Assembly (NCBI RefSeq): GCF_005280655.1
Contig: NZ_CP040058.1
Location: forward strand, 2,022,001-2,086,000
Reading direction: 5' to 3'
Source: Anaerostipes rhamnosivorans
GTDB lineage: Bacteria; Bacillota; Clostridia; Lachnospirales; Lachnospiraceae
DNA: 64,000 nucleotides
Position 1 is the first letter of the stretch; every line of letters starts with the position of its first letter. The notes beneath the pieces are model-generated. The model saw only the letters and a program-made list of their open reading frames with translations, was not told the origin of the DNA and did not search any database. The position numbers and the translations under genes are program-made. Below are positions 25,768 through 33,899 of the stretch, in pieces.

Positions 25768-26240
25768 AGAGTTCACCTCCTTCCCGCGTGGAGTAGAGGA
25801 CGGGAGTTAAGGGCTTGTCCTCTCTGCCCCTTTCGCTCCGTACCCGTTCGGGAGATGGCTCTTGAGTGCGCTTTTCAGAAAAAAGTTGAAAAAAGCAAAA
25901 TGCGCCCGTCCGCAAGACGCGGACGGGCGCAAAGGAAATGTAAGCAGTAGCTAAATGTATTGACAGTTCACATTCATAGCCGGAATATCCCGCTTGCGGA
26001 GCATAGCTTTTTTTGACCGCAAAGCATTAGGCGGGTTACAGTAAATAAAAATGGACACGGCGATACCTCCCCGATACCGCCGTATCCTTAAAAAAGGGCG
26101 ACTTTAATACACTACCCGCAATCCATTCTATAATAGGGAACAGCGGCTTTTGCGCAATATTAAATAAAAAAGCCGATAACACATAGGTTTTTTGACCTAA
26201 TGCGTTATCGGCTCTGCGTCTATGCGTCTGGCACTTTTAA
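25768..26240. other. Non-coding gap between the sigma-like gene and the Cfr-like gene
   Basis: No supported gene in 473 bp. It contains a perfect 12-bp-arm hairpin (25902-25913 and 25919-25930, core GCGCCCGTCCGC), a 6-bp-arm hairpin near 26055-26083 and the terminator of the cargo operon. It marks the border between the GC-rich element backbone and the AT-rich cargo. Confidence 0.6.
26171..26213 (-). terminator. Terminator of the Cfr-like operon
   Basis: Arms AGCCGATAAC (26171-26180) and GTTATCGGCT (26204-26213) with an inner CATAGGT/ACCTAATG stem. On the minus strand it is followed by TTTTTATTTA, 28 bp past the stop codon. Confidence 0.88.
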
Positions 26241-27224
26241 TCATTTTTTTTTGAATTTATTATATGTGTTAGCTAACTGTCCACAAGCCGCGTTAATCTC
26301 TCTGCCATGAGAAACTCTCATAGTAACTTCAAGTCCTGCTTGCTCTAATTGATGTTTGAATGCAACTATTTCCCGTTTCTGTGGTGCTTTAATTCTTGAA
26401 TTGCTTGTTGGGTTGTATTGTAACACGTTAATCATAACTTTTTTGCCCCGAAACCATTTTGCAAGTTGTCTTACATCTGAGGGCCGGTCATTTATACCCG
26501 GTAAAAGCAAATACGCAAAGACAATTTTGCGATTATGCCTTTCAGAATAGGATAAGGCTTGCTTAACAACATCTTCAATAGCATATATGCGCATGTGAGG
26601 AATAATACGATTTCTTGCAGATTGTGTTGCTGCGTGTAAAGATATTGTCAACTGAATTTTAAGATGTTCCTCGCGCAATTTTTTTAATTGATCGACCGGA
26701 CCAACTGTTGATATGGTAATGCCGTCGGTTGGAAAGTTGAGCCCATATCTATCTCGGAGAATATGGATTGCTTTTATCAAGTTGTCATAATTGAATAAAG
26801 GCTCTCCCATACCCATAAAAACGATACGGTTTACTTTTCGACGCAACAATATAATCTGTTGTACGATTTCTGACGATGTTAGATTACGAACAAAGCCATT
26901 TCGCCCGGACTCACAAAAAATACAACCAACAGGACAACCGACTTGTGTGCTCACGCAAACAGTTCCACCATCTCGCCGCTTGATAAAAACCGTTTCAATG
27001 TATTTGTTGTCTTTCAGTTCGTAAACATACTTTTCAGTATCACTGCTTTTGCAAATATTTTTTACCAACATTGATAGATTTTTTTTGCGTGGTAATTGCT
27101 TATATAATTCTTCATATAAGGCTTTTGCTTCATTCTCGCCAATAACTTCCGACATTTCTTTGTAAGTAAATCCGTATGGATCATTCCGTACTTCCGCAGG
27201 CGTATATTTAGGTAAACGTTTCAT
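26241..27224 (-). CDS. Divergent RlmN/Cfr-family radical SAM rRNA methyltransferase
   Basis: A 327-residue radical SAM enzyme. The [4Fe-4S] ligands are C97, C101 and C104 (CPVGCIFC), and the methyl-carrying Cys of this family is C314 in INAACGQL. Also seen are GFVRNLTSSEI, MGMGEPLFNYDNL, ISTVGPVDQLKKL and YLLLPGINDR. RlmN methylates C2 and Cfr C8 of A2503 in 23S rRNA; Cfr gives resistance to phenicols, lincosamides, oxazolidinones, pleuromutilins and streptogramin A. Which activity this has cannot be settled from sequence. Location on an ICE, AT-rich composition and a leader-peptide attenuator upstream favour a resistance role. It is shorter than typical RlmN/Cfr (about 345-385), mainly at the N-terminus. 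AAAGGAT precedes ATG 27224. Confidence 0.85.
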   Translation of the reverse strand: MKRLPKYTPAEVRNDPYGFTYKEMSEVIGENEAKALYEELYKQLPRKKNLSMLVKNICKSSDTEKYVYELKDNKYIETVFIKRRDGGTVCVSTQVGCPVGCIFCESGRNGFVRNLTSSEIVQQIILLRRKVNRIVFMGMGEPLFNYDNLIKAIHILRDRYGLNFPTDGITISTVGPVDQLKKLREEHLKIQLTISLHAATQSARNRIIPHMRIYAIEDVVKQALSYSERHNRKIVFAYLLLPGINDRPSDVRQLAKWFRGKKVMINVLQYNPTSNSRIKAPQKREIVAFKHQLEQAGLEVTMRVSHGREINAACGQLANTYNKFKKK

Positions 27225-27240
27225 TTTTATATCCTTTCTT

Positions 27241-27426
27241 CTAAATAATAAAAGTTTGTTTTTCTGTATTTTTGATTACAATCTCTAATTTTTCTACATC
27301 AATGATATGCGTCAATTTGCATTTAGGGCAGAAAAGAGGAAAATCTTTTAATACAGTATTATGAAATACTTGAACTCTCGTCTTTCCGTTACAAATCGGA
27401 CATTTTATCCAATATTTTTTAAGCAT
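27241..27426 (-). CDS. Cysteine-rich KTR-domain protein
   Basis: A 61-residue zinc-ribbon protein. Two Cys pairs (CPICNGKTR near residue 9 and CPKCKL near residue 33) enclose the KTR motif that names this family. Such small proteins are often found beside ribosome-targeted resistance genes such as tet on Gram-positive conjugative elements. Function is not established. It lies 16 bp before the Cfr-like gene and directly behind the second attenuator hairpin, so the two are cotranscribed. AAAAAGGACGAG lies upstream of ATG 27426. Confidence 0.85.
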   Translation of the reverse strand: MLKKYWIKCPICNGKTRVQVFHNTVLKDFPLFCPKCKLTHIIDVEKLEIVIKNTEKQTFII

Positions 27427-27455
27427 TATATTTCACTCGTCCTTTTTACACAAAA

Positions 27456-27496
27456 AAATGCAGGTCAATCCTCAACATGAGCATTGACCTGCATTT
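27456..27496 (-). terminator. Second attenuator hairpin in the cargo leader
   Basis: Perfect 14-bp arms (27456-27469 and 27483-27496, core TGCAGGTCAAT/ATTGACCTGCA) followed on the minus strand by TTTTTTTG. It lies in the 5' untranslated region, about 30 bp before the KTR gene, so it should block expression unless overridden. Confidence 0.88.
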
Positions 27497-27603
27497 ATAA
27501 TGCACAGAGCAGTACAACAAAACTAAGGCATAGCTTGCACTATGTCTATACTATATCTATACGTCGTTAGTTTTTTGTATAGCATCCGCAAAATAAGCAT
27601 GAC

Positions 27604-27627
27604 AAAAAAGCCCATGTTGAAAATGGG
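27604..27627 (-). terminator. First attenuator hairpin in the cargo leader
   Basis: On the minus strand CCCAT-TTTCAAC-ATGGG is followed by CTTTTTTG. The leader-peptide stop region (TAAGCAT) can pair with ATGCTTA downstream of it, giving an enclosing alternative stem. This layout fits attenuation governed by ribosome position on the leader peptide. Confidence 0.75.
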
Positions 27628-27647
27628 AAAATCCTTTTTTTCAATGC

Positions 27648-27674
27648 TTATCTAATACGCATGCTATGCAACAT
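27648..27674 (-). CDS. Leader peptide MLHSMRIR
   Basis: An 8-codon reading frame with an excellent ribosome site (AAAAGGAGG, 7-8 bp before ATG 27674), directly after the promoter. Its stop codon lies within the base of the first attenuator structure. Short leaders of this type precede tet, erm and cfr-like genes, where drug-stalled ribosomes alter RNA folding. I infer the same role here. Confidence 0.75.
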   Translation of the reverse strand: MLHSMRIR

Positions 27675-27702
27675 AAACGCCGCCTCCTTTTACATAAATT
27701 TT

Positions 27703-27731
27703 ATTTTATCAGAAAATCAGTCTACTGTCAA
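27703..27731 (-). promoter_or_regulatory. Promoter of the leader peptide-KTR-Cfr-like operon
   Basis: Minus-strand TTGACA (27726-27731) and TAAAAT (27703-27708) with a 17-bp spacer. Transcription would start about 15-20 bp before the leader ribosome site. Confidence 0.88.
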
Positions 27732-27824
27732 TACACAACAGGAAGTATTTAACCTAATGATATGAATTGTGTGGACATATCCAAAAAGAAAGGTGAACTG
27801 TAAAATGTAACAGGGTGAATGAAA

Positions 27825-28181
27825 ATGGCAAAAAGACCCGTACCATTGTACGACTTTAAGGCTTTCGGGGCAGCTATAAAAGCCGCGAGAAATGAATACG
27901 GCGAGAGCCGCAAAAAGGTAAGCGACGAGTTATATATTTCCCCGCGCTACCTTGCGAATATCGAGAACAAGGGACAACAGCCGAGTTTACAGGTATTCTA
28001 TGACCTTGTAACCCGGTATCATATTTCGGTAGATCAATTTTTCTTCCCGAACAGCAATGCGGAGAAATCCACCGGGCGGCGGCAGCTTGACGCGCTGCTG
28101 GACGGTATGAGCGATAAAGGCATACGGATTGTAACCGCAACAGCAAGGGAGATAACGGAAGTCGAAAAAGCAGAGGATTAA
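27825..28181 (+). CDS. XRE-family transcriptional regulator
   Basis: A 118-residue regulator. The HTH_3 domain (residues about 10-65) reads FGAAIKAARNEYGESRKKVS and YISPRYLANIENKGQQPSLQVF, and the C-terminal helices end in a Glu-rich tail. This protein is standard in Tn1549-like elements upstream of mobC and probably represses the transfer region. AGGGTG lies 7 bp before ATG 27825; ATG 27819 would be too close. It is divergent from the cargo promoter and ends in its own terminator. Confidence 0.9.
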   Translation: MAKRPVPLYDFKAFGAAIKAARNEYGESRKKVSDELYISPRYLANIENKGQQPSLQVFYDLVTRYHISVDQFFFPNSNAEKSTGRRQLDALLDGMSDKGIRIVTATAREITEVEKAED

Positions 28182-28203
28182 CCTCACAATATGAGAAATC
28201 GGG

Positions 28204-28231
28204 AGATTGCAGCGCATGGCGGCTGCAATCT
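28204..28231 (+). terminator. Intrinsic terminator after the XRE regulator
   Basis: Arms AGATTGCAGC (28204-28213) and GCTGCAATCT (28222-28231) followed by TTTTTTG, 23 bp past the stop codon. Confidence 0.9.
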
Positions 28232-28296
28232 TTTTTTGCGTCCAAAATCAAAGGAACGCGCAACAAATACCGCCTTTCGGTGGGGGTATGGAGTAG

Positions 28297-28364
28297 ATAG
28301 CAAGCACAGCAAACGAGTACCCGTTTGCGGAAAATGCTTGTTGGGATAATCCCAAACCCTTATA
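28297..28364 (+). repeat. Foldable repeat copy 1, upstream of mobC (oriT candidate)
   Basis: Nested dyads: CAAGCA/TGCTTG around GCAAACG-AGTACC-CGTTTGC, then TTGGGAT-A-ATCCCAA. Nearly the same sequence recurs inverted at 33799-33899. Its position before the MobC and relaxase genes is typical of an origin of transfer. Confidence 0.7.
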
Positions 28365-28382
28365 CCGAAAGGCGGTGCGGAA

Positions 28383-28712
28383 ATGGAAAACCGAAAGAGA
28401 AATATACAGATGAAGTTTTACGTTACGGAAGAAGAAAAGCGGCTGATCGACGAGAAGATGAAGCAGCTTCCCATAAAGCAGTATGGGGCATACTTCCGTA
28501 AAATGGCGATAGACGGGTATATTCTTGTCGTTGACCGAAGCGACACAAAAGCATATATCCGGGAACTGCAAGCGGTGAGCCGGAACATCAACCAAATTGC
28601 AAAACGCGCCAATGCGACGGGGACGGTTTACAGGCAGGATATAGAGGACATTAAAAAGGCGGTGGACGAGATATGGCGGTTACAAAGACGCACCCTATTA
28701 AATCAACCTTAA
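28383..28712 (+). CDS. mobC: MobC-like relaxosome accessory protein
   Basis: A 109-residue protein. The N-terminus KRNIQMKFYVTEEEKRLIDE resembles a ribbon-helix-helix DNA-binding fold, and the C-terminal helix carries ELQAVSRNINQIAKRANATG, the MobC/DUF1778-like signature of plasmid mobilisation proteins. It should bind the origin of transfer just upstream and help the relaxase open the strands. It overlaps the relaxase gene by 40 bp, an arrangement kept across this ICE family. Confidence 0.92.
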   Translation: MENRKRNIQMKFYVTEEEKRLIDEKMKQLPIKQYGAYFRKMAIDGYILVVDRSDTKAYIRELQAVSRNINQIAKRANATGTVYRQDIEDIKKAVDEIWRLQRRTLLNQP

Positions 28713-30007
28713 AGGCTGCGATAGACTATATCTTAAATCCCGAAAAGACAGACGGGAAGCTGCTTGCGTCCTCTTTCGGCTGCGGGCTGGAAACCGCCGA
28801 TATTGAGTTTGCATGGACGCGGGAAGCTGCCGGAGATCGCGGCACACATTTAGGGCGGCACTTGATACAATCCTTTGCGGTGGGAGAAACCACACCGGAA
28901 GAAGCGCACAAAATCGGCATGGAACTTGCCGGGGCGGTATTAGGCGGCAAGTATGAGTTTGTTTTGACAACTCACGTCGATAAAGACCATCTGCATAATC
29001 ACTTGATTTTCAACGCGGTTAGCTTCGTTGACTACAAAAAGTACCATTCCAACAAGCAAAGCTATCACTTTATCCGGCGCACCAGCGACAGGATATGTAA
29101 AGAGCATGGGCTATCCGTCGTCGTACCGGGACAGGACAAGGGAAAAAGCTATGCAGAATACACCGCCGAAAAGCAAGGGACAAGCTACAAAGCAAAGCTG
29201 AAAACGGCGATAGATACTCTCATTCCCCAAGTGAAAGATTTTGACGAACTGCTGCGCCGCTTGCAGGAAATGGGGTATGAAATCAAACAGGGCAAATACA
29301 TTTCCTTTCGCGCTGCCGGACAGGAACGGTTTACCCGCACAAAGACGCTCGGCGCGGCCTATACGGAAGAAGCGATAAAGGAGCGTATCAAGGGCGTGTA
29401 TGTTGCCAAAACAAAAACGCTGCGGGAAGATAAGAAAATCCGGCTTGTCGTCGATCTTGAAAACAGTATCAAAGCCCAACAGTCGGCGGGCTATGAACGG
29501 TGGGCAAAAATCCATAATCTGAAACAGGCTGCTAAAAGCATGAACTTCCTAACCGAAAACAAGATTGAGTATTATAGCGAACTTGAAAGCAAGATAGCCG
29601 ATATTATGACCGCTCATGACGCGGCGGCAAAGGCGGTTAAGGAAGTGGAACAGCGTATGTCTGATTTGTCGCTGCTTATCAAGCACACCACCACATACCG
29701 ACAGTTAAAACCGATTTACGATGAATACCGAAAATCGCCGGACAAGGAAAAGTATCTGCGGGGGCATGAAAGCGAAATTATCCTGTTTGAAGCTGCGGCA
29801 AGGGCATTAAAGGAAATGCAGATAAAGAAGCTGCCCGATCTCGCCGCGCTGCGCAAGGAGTATAGAAGCTTAAACGACAGGAAAACCAAATTGTATGAAG
29901 ATTATCGGCAAGCCAAGAAGCAAATGCAGGAATACGGCGTTGTCAAAAAGAACGTCGATAGTATTCTTTACCCGTCCCAAAGCAGGGCGCGGGAGCAGGA
30001 GCGATAA
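28673..30007 (+). CDS. Relaxase (MobA/VirD2-type mobilisation nuclease)
   Basis: A 444-residue relaxase. The N-terminal nuclease domain (about 1-250) has the metal-binding triad HVDKDHLHNHLIFN near residue 99-112. The catalytic Tyr is expected near YILNPEKT (Y18) or in the adjacent loop. The C-terminal half (about 260-440) is mostly charged helix, suited to contacts with DNA and the coupling protein. It should nick the transferred strand at oriT and stay bound to its 5' end. The start ATG 28673 lies inside mobC. Its transcript ends at the strong hairpin at 30157-30200. Confidence 0.93.
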   Translation: MAVTKTHPIKSTLKAAIDYILNPEKTDGKLLASSFGCGLETADIEFAWTREAAGDRGTHLGRHLIQSFAVGETTPEEAHKIGMELAGAVLGGKYEFVLTTHVDKDHLHNHLIFNAVSFVDYKKYHSNKQSYHFIRRTSDRICKEHGLSVVVPGQDKGKSYAEYTAEKQGTSYKAKLKTAIDTLIPQVKDFDELLRRLQEMGYEIKQGKYISFRAAGQERFTRTKTLGAAYTEEAIKERIKGVYVAKTKTLREDKKIRLVVDLENSIKAQQSAGYERWAKIHNLKQAAKSMNFLTENKIEYYSELESKIADIMTAHDAAAKAVKEVEQRMSDLSLLIKHTTTYRQLKPIYDEYRKSPDKEKYLRGHESEIILFEAAARALKEMQIKKLPDLAALRKEYRSLNDRKTKLYEDYRQAKKQMQEYGVVKKNVDSILYPSQSRAREQER

Positions 30008-30156
30008 GGCGCAAAACATGGGGTGGCAAGTGGAATGTTAAGGGCTGAAAACGCCTGTGTTTCTGCGGCTTCCAGCGCATGAAAACGACATAGACGATAA
30101 AGTATATTCAAACCCGCAAAAACGGCTTTCTAATTGTCCACGCAAGGACAAAAAAA

Positions 30157-30200
30157 GAACAGGGGCGCGGTGCCGGAAATCGGCAACCGCGCCCCTGTTC
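30157..30200. terminator. Strong bidirectional terminator
   Basis: Perfect 14-bp arms (30157-30170 and 30187-30200, core ACAGGGGCGCGG) continue into a TGCCG/CGGCA inner stem. It separates the convergent relaxase and transfer operons. Confidence 0.85.
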
Positions 30201-30208
30201 TCTATGGG

Positions 30209-30418
30209 CTATTCCTCGTCGGTCAAGATAAACTCCCTTTCGGAAAACTCGCTGTCCGTCATGGCTTGCAGCTTGTTCACCGCTGCGGCGGCAAGCTGGC
30301 GCATATCCTCGTCCATGTAGGGCATGGCGGCAAGGATATTTTCAAGCGTTGTTTCCCGGCTGTCCTCGGCGTAGATCGCAACAATGTTTTCTTCCTCAAT
30401 GGTAAAGCGGGTATTCAT
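30209..30418 (-). CDS. Transposon-transfer assisting family protein
   Basis: A 69-residue acidic protein (MNTRFTIEEENIVAIYAED, DMRQLAAAAVNKLQAMTDSE) matching a family recognised only in Tn1549-type conjugative transposons. Its function in transfer is not defined. It is the last gene of the long minus-strand transfer operon, 4 bp after the ArdA fusion, and is closed by the bidirectional terminator. Confidence 0.85.
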   Translation of the reverse strand: MNTRFTIEEENIVAIYAEDSRETTLENILAAMPYMDEDMRQLAAAAVNKLQAMTDSEFSEREFILTDEE

Positions 30419-30422
30419 GCTA

Positions 30423-33400
30423 TCAAACCTCCAAATCCTTTTTATGCTCTTTCTGTTTATCTTTCGGCTGCTGCGCCGCCTGTTTCTTGTATTCGTCCAG
30501 CTTCTTCAAAATGGACGGTTTTTTCTGCGGCTGTTCCCGTTTCTCGGCTTTTACCGCTTTTGCAAGGTCGGTAACGGAAATCGCTTCCCCCGCCTTTGCC
30601 CGCTGCTCAAAATCTGCAACGGTGGGCGTTTGCGGCGTATTGTTGATAAGCCCGTCAAAATTGTTGTCGTTCTGCTCTATGGTGTCCTCGACGTGCTTTA
30701 AGGGATTATCCCGCTGCGGCTGCTCGGCGGCTATGGCATAAGCCTGTGTGCCATTCCCCATAATGAGATACTTCCCGTCCTCCGACGCATGGTGAAAACC
30801 AAATCCCGCCGCTTCGATCTGTTCACGGCTCATATCGGTAATATGAAAATTGCCCCTCGGCGTTCTAACGGTTTCACCCGTCAAAAGGCTGTCGGGGGTC
30901 GCTTCCGGCTGCTGCTTTTCAAGCTGCCCGTCCTTGTAGGAATATCCTTGCGCCGCGATTGCTTCAAGGGTCTTGCCCGTAACGTCGCCATAAATCCGCT
31001 TGTCTGCGTCAACCAGCATTTGCAAAGTGTCTTGTACGGTGTCGGACAAGGCTTGCTGCTGTTCGGGCGGCAGCTTGTCAAATACGGGGGTCTGCTGCTC
31101 CTGCAAAAACTCCGGCACTTGCTGAAAACCGATACTGTCTACATAGTGGGCGGTGTCCTCGTCGTTCTGATGAAGCACAACAATGTCGGAAACGGAAAGG
31201 CTATGCCCCTTAAAGTCGGCGGGGTGGTCGATATTAAACCTTTCCCAAATGTCGCCCAGCGTCATATCCTTTGTAAGCGGTGCAGTATAGACGAGTTCAT
31301 AATTTACCCGGTCAATGGTAAGTCCAGCCGCTTGCAGACGGTCATAAGGCTCAAAGCGCAAGTCCCTTGTTTCGTCCCCGCGCTTTAACTGATAAATGGA
31401 AAAGGTATCGCCCTGCTCCTGCTCGGCTTGCCGCTGCTGCTGCAACTCGGTAAAATGCCCCTCAATCTCGGTAATGAGTTCCTTTGCGGTGGTCTGTATT
31501 GTTTCAAGGGACGCTTTTAACTCGGTCATTTCCTTGCCGCTGCTCCAACCAGCCACATAGCCGAAAGAGTAATCGGAAGTATCAAGGCCGAAATGCTGGC
31601 AAACCGTATAAGCGACGCTTTCCGCTTCTACCTCGCAGGTATGGCGGTCAACGCGGTTTTGCTGCTCCGGCGGGGCGTTTAAGTCTACGTCGTGCAGCTT
31701 CGCATGGGCGATTTCGTGAATGGCGGTCTTTACCGCCTGTAATTCACTCACGCCCTCTTTGATTGCAATACGCTTGTCGGTCAAACTGAAATACCCATTT
31801 GCGCCGTTTGTGATCTGCTCAAATGCAATCGGGACGGGGGACGCTTTTTCAAGGGCGGCGAAAAAATCCTCGTACTGCTCCACATCGGCAAGCAGCGGTT
31901 TAACGGAAAGGTCGGGAAACTCCTTGCCCTCGGTCTGCGAAATATCAAAGACGGTTATAACCTTAAAGGCGGGGACGGTGATTTCCTTTTCTTCCTTTAC
32001 CACTTTTCCCTCGCGGTCAAGCATGGGCTTTCTCGTTTCGGGGTCGATTTTATCAACCAGCTTTTTCACCTTGTAGGGCGCGGGGGCAAAGATTTTAATG
32101 CCTTTCTCGCCTTTCTTTACATGGCGGTCAAACTCCTTTTCCCATTGACGGAAGCCCATTACCAAATTGCCGCCCTGCATAGCAATTAGGATAGTGTTAT
32201 TCAAACTATAATCATGGAACTTTGACATAGCGGTTAGAAACTCTTTGTAGCGGTCGCTGTCAAAAATCGCCTGTACGCCCTGTTCCAAACGCGCGGTGAT
32301 CTCCTTTACCTTTTCGGCGGGCTTTTCGGAAGTAAGGATAATGGGGACGACGGGGCGGGGCTGCTGCGGCTCTGCGGCCTGTGCGTCTGCTTGCTGCGTT
32401 TCGGCTGCGTCCATATAGGCTTTGTCCTGTTCGCCGCGCTCCGGCTGCGGGTAACTCATAATGCGGTATTCTTCCGGCACTTCGCGCCCCTCAAACTGCC
32501 GTTCCCACTCGTCGCCGCTTTCCACGATATAGCCGTACTCGGTAAACGCGCCTTTTTCCTGCGCGGCAGCGTTCCTGCCAAAAGTAGAAAGGTCAATGCC
32601 GCCTTTCCATTCTTCGGGCATTTGTACCATGCCGGATTGATTTAAGTAATAGTCGCCCAAATCGTGGTAGTTATGTACTTCGGGGATATGGACGTAAAAA
32701 TCCACGTTGTAGGTGAAGTCAATTACCTGTCCAATATTTGCAAGCCCGTTTTTCTGCTGCAAAGCTGCGTTCAGCTTGCCAACCTCGGCGGGGTCAAGCT
32801 GTTCGAGCCGCGCCGCAAGAAAATTGAGTTCGTCCACGTCGGCGGCGCATACCATTTCATAAGGCAAGGCAATATGTTTCTCCGGGTCGTCGGAATAGCC
32901 GCGAATGGAAAAATCCTGCGGGTTGTCGGCGGTAATGCCGACGTTCCGCATAGCTTCGTGCAACTGCTCCTTTGTGGCGGGCATATCCAACCAATAGCCG
33001 CCGGGGTCGCCCGCGTCAAAGCGGCTGCGGTTGCCTATCATAATAGAAAACTGTTCGCTCATGTGTTCACGCTCCTTTTCCTGCCCGGTATTTTCGGGGA
33101 TAGCTGCCGCCTGTTGCTGCTGCGGGGGTTCTTCGCCCTCTATGGTGTAGTCCGGCATGAGCATACCGTTTACTTTGAAATAGTCGGCGTACTCCTGCGG
33201 GATAGGCGGGGAGATTTCCGTAAACAAGCGGTCATACGCTTTGATACGCCCATTCAGATACTTTTCCATAGCTGCCTTGTCGGTGAAAACCTTTCTATCT
33301 TGTCCGGCAATCTTCGCTTGGGTTCTGCTTGGGCTGTTGGTGCGCACGCTCCATGTAAGCGTCCATGAATACGGGATAGATTTCTGCGCTTCTTTGTCGT

Positions 33401-33770
33401 AGCGGGTATTCTCGTAAATGTAGTAATTCATCTGATATACCCGGTTGCTGCGAATATGGCGGTTATGCTCGGTGGTCTGCCACTCGTTAGCGGTGTGCTG
33501 GACGTGCGGCGTTCTCACATATTCAAGTGTTTTATCCAGCAAAAGCGTTCTTCCCGCCTGTTCTTCCCATGCGGCGGCGCGTTCTTTAAGGTCGTCAAAA
33601 ATCGCCTGTTCTGCCGCCGCGCTTTCGCTGCGCATGGAAAGTAGCTGCGCAATCGGCAAGGAAGCATAAGGGGCAATCTCCCTGTCCTTTGCTTCAAAAT
33701 ATATCCGGCGTTCTATCCGCATGGTTTCGGCGGCTTCTAATTTGTCATGGTCGTATGAGGAATACGGCAT
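30423..33770 (-). CDS. ArdA - ArdC/zincin - YodL - DUF4316 fusion protein
   Basis: A 1115-residue multidomain protein. Residues about 1-230 are an uncharacterised N-terminal region. About 237-470 are an ArdA antirestriction domain (MSEQFSIMIGNRSRFDAGD, GYWLDMPATKEQL), a DNA-mimic inhibitor of type I restriction. About 490-600 match the ArdC-like N-terminal ssDNA-binding domain (DYSLNNTILIAMQGG, GFRQWEKEF). A zincin with HEIAH near residue 688 follows. About 788-900 are YodL, and about 920-1115 are DUF4316 with a Lys/Gln-rich tail. An internal ATG at 33062 could yield ArdA as a separate product. ArdA and ArdC types protect incoming DNA in a new host; the fusion presumably combines both. Confidence 0.88.
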   Translation of the reverse strand: MPYSSYDHDKLEAAETMRIERRIYFEAKDREIAPYASLPIAQLLSMRSESAAAEQAIFDDLKERAAAWEEQAGRTLLLDKTLEYVRTPHVQHTANEWQTTEHNRHIRSNRVYQMNYYIYENTRYDKEAQKSIPYSWTLTWSVRTNSPSRTQAKIAGQDRKVFTDKAAMEKYLNGRIKAYDRLFTEISPPIPQEYADYFKVNGMLMPDYTIEGEEPPQQQQAAAIPENTGQEKEREHMSEQFSIMIGNRSRFDAGDPGGYWLDMPATKEQLHEAMRNVGITADNPQDFSIRGYSDDPEKHIALPYEMVCAADVDELNFLAARLEQLDPAEVGKLNAALQQKNGLANIGQVIDFTYNVDFYVHIPEVHNYHDLGDYYLNQSGMVQMPEEWKGGIDLSTFGRNAAAQEKGAFTEYGYIVESGDEWERQFEGREVPEEYRIMSYPQPERGEQDKAYMDAAETQQADAQAAEPQQPRPVVPIILTSEKPAEKVKEITARLEQGVQAIFDSDRYKEFLTAMSKFHDYSLNNTILIAMQGGNLVMGFRQWEKEFDRHVKKGEKGIKIFAPAPYKVKKLVDKIDPETRKPMLDREGKVVKEEKEITVPAFKVITVFDISQTEGKEFPDLSVKPLLADVEQYEDFFAALEKASPVPIAFEQITNGANGYFSLTDKRIAIKEGVSELQAVKTAIHEIAHAKLHDVDLNAPPEQQNRVDRHTCEVEAESVAYTVCQHFGLDTSDYSFGYVAGWSSGKEMTELKASLETIQTTAKELITEIEGHFTELQQQRQAEQEQGDTFSIYQLKRGDETRDLRFEPYDRLQAAGLTIDRVNYELVYTAPLTKDMTLGDIWERFNIDHPADFKGHSLSVSDIVVLHQNDEDTAHYVDSIGFQQVPEFLQEQQTPVFDKLPPEQQQALSDTVQDTLQMLVDADKRIYGDVTGKTLEAIAAQGYSYKDGQLEKQQPEATPDSLLTGETVRTPRGNFHITDMSREQIEAAGFGFHHASEDGKYLIMGNGTQAYAIAAEQPQRDNPLKHVEDTIEQNDNNFDGLINNTPQTPTVADFEQRAKAGEAISVTDLAKAVKAEKREQPQKKPSILKKLDEYKKQAAQQPKDKQKEHKKDLEV

Positions 33771-33798
33771 ATTCTTTCATCACGTCCTTTCTCGGTCA

Positions 33799-33899
33799 TA
33801 TAAGGGTTTGGGACTATCCCAACAAGCAAAATGCCCGCGCTCTCTATGGGAAGCGCGGGCATTTCTCGCAAACGGGTACTCGTTTGCTGTGCTTGCTAT
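33799..33899 (-). repeat. Foldable repeat copy 2, upstream of the ArdA fusion
   Basis: An inverted second copy of the 28297-28364 sequence, read on the minus strand toward the ArdA gene. It differs by an inserted hairpin with arms at 33831-33841 and 33852-33862 (ATGCCCGCGCT/AGCGCGGGCAT) and one change in the TTGGGAT palindrome. Confidence 0.75.
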
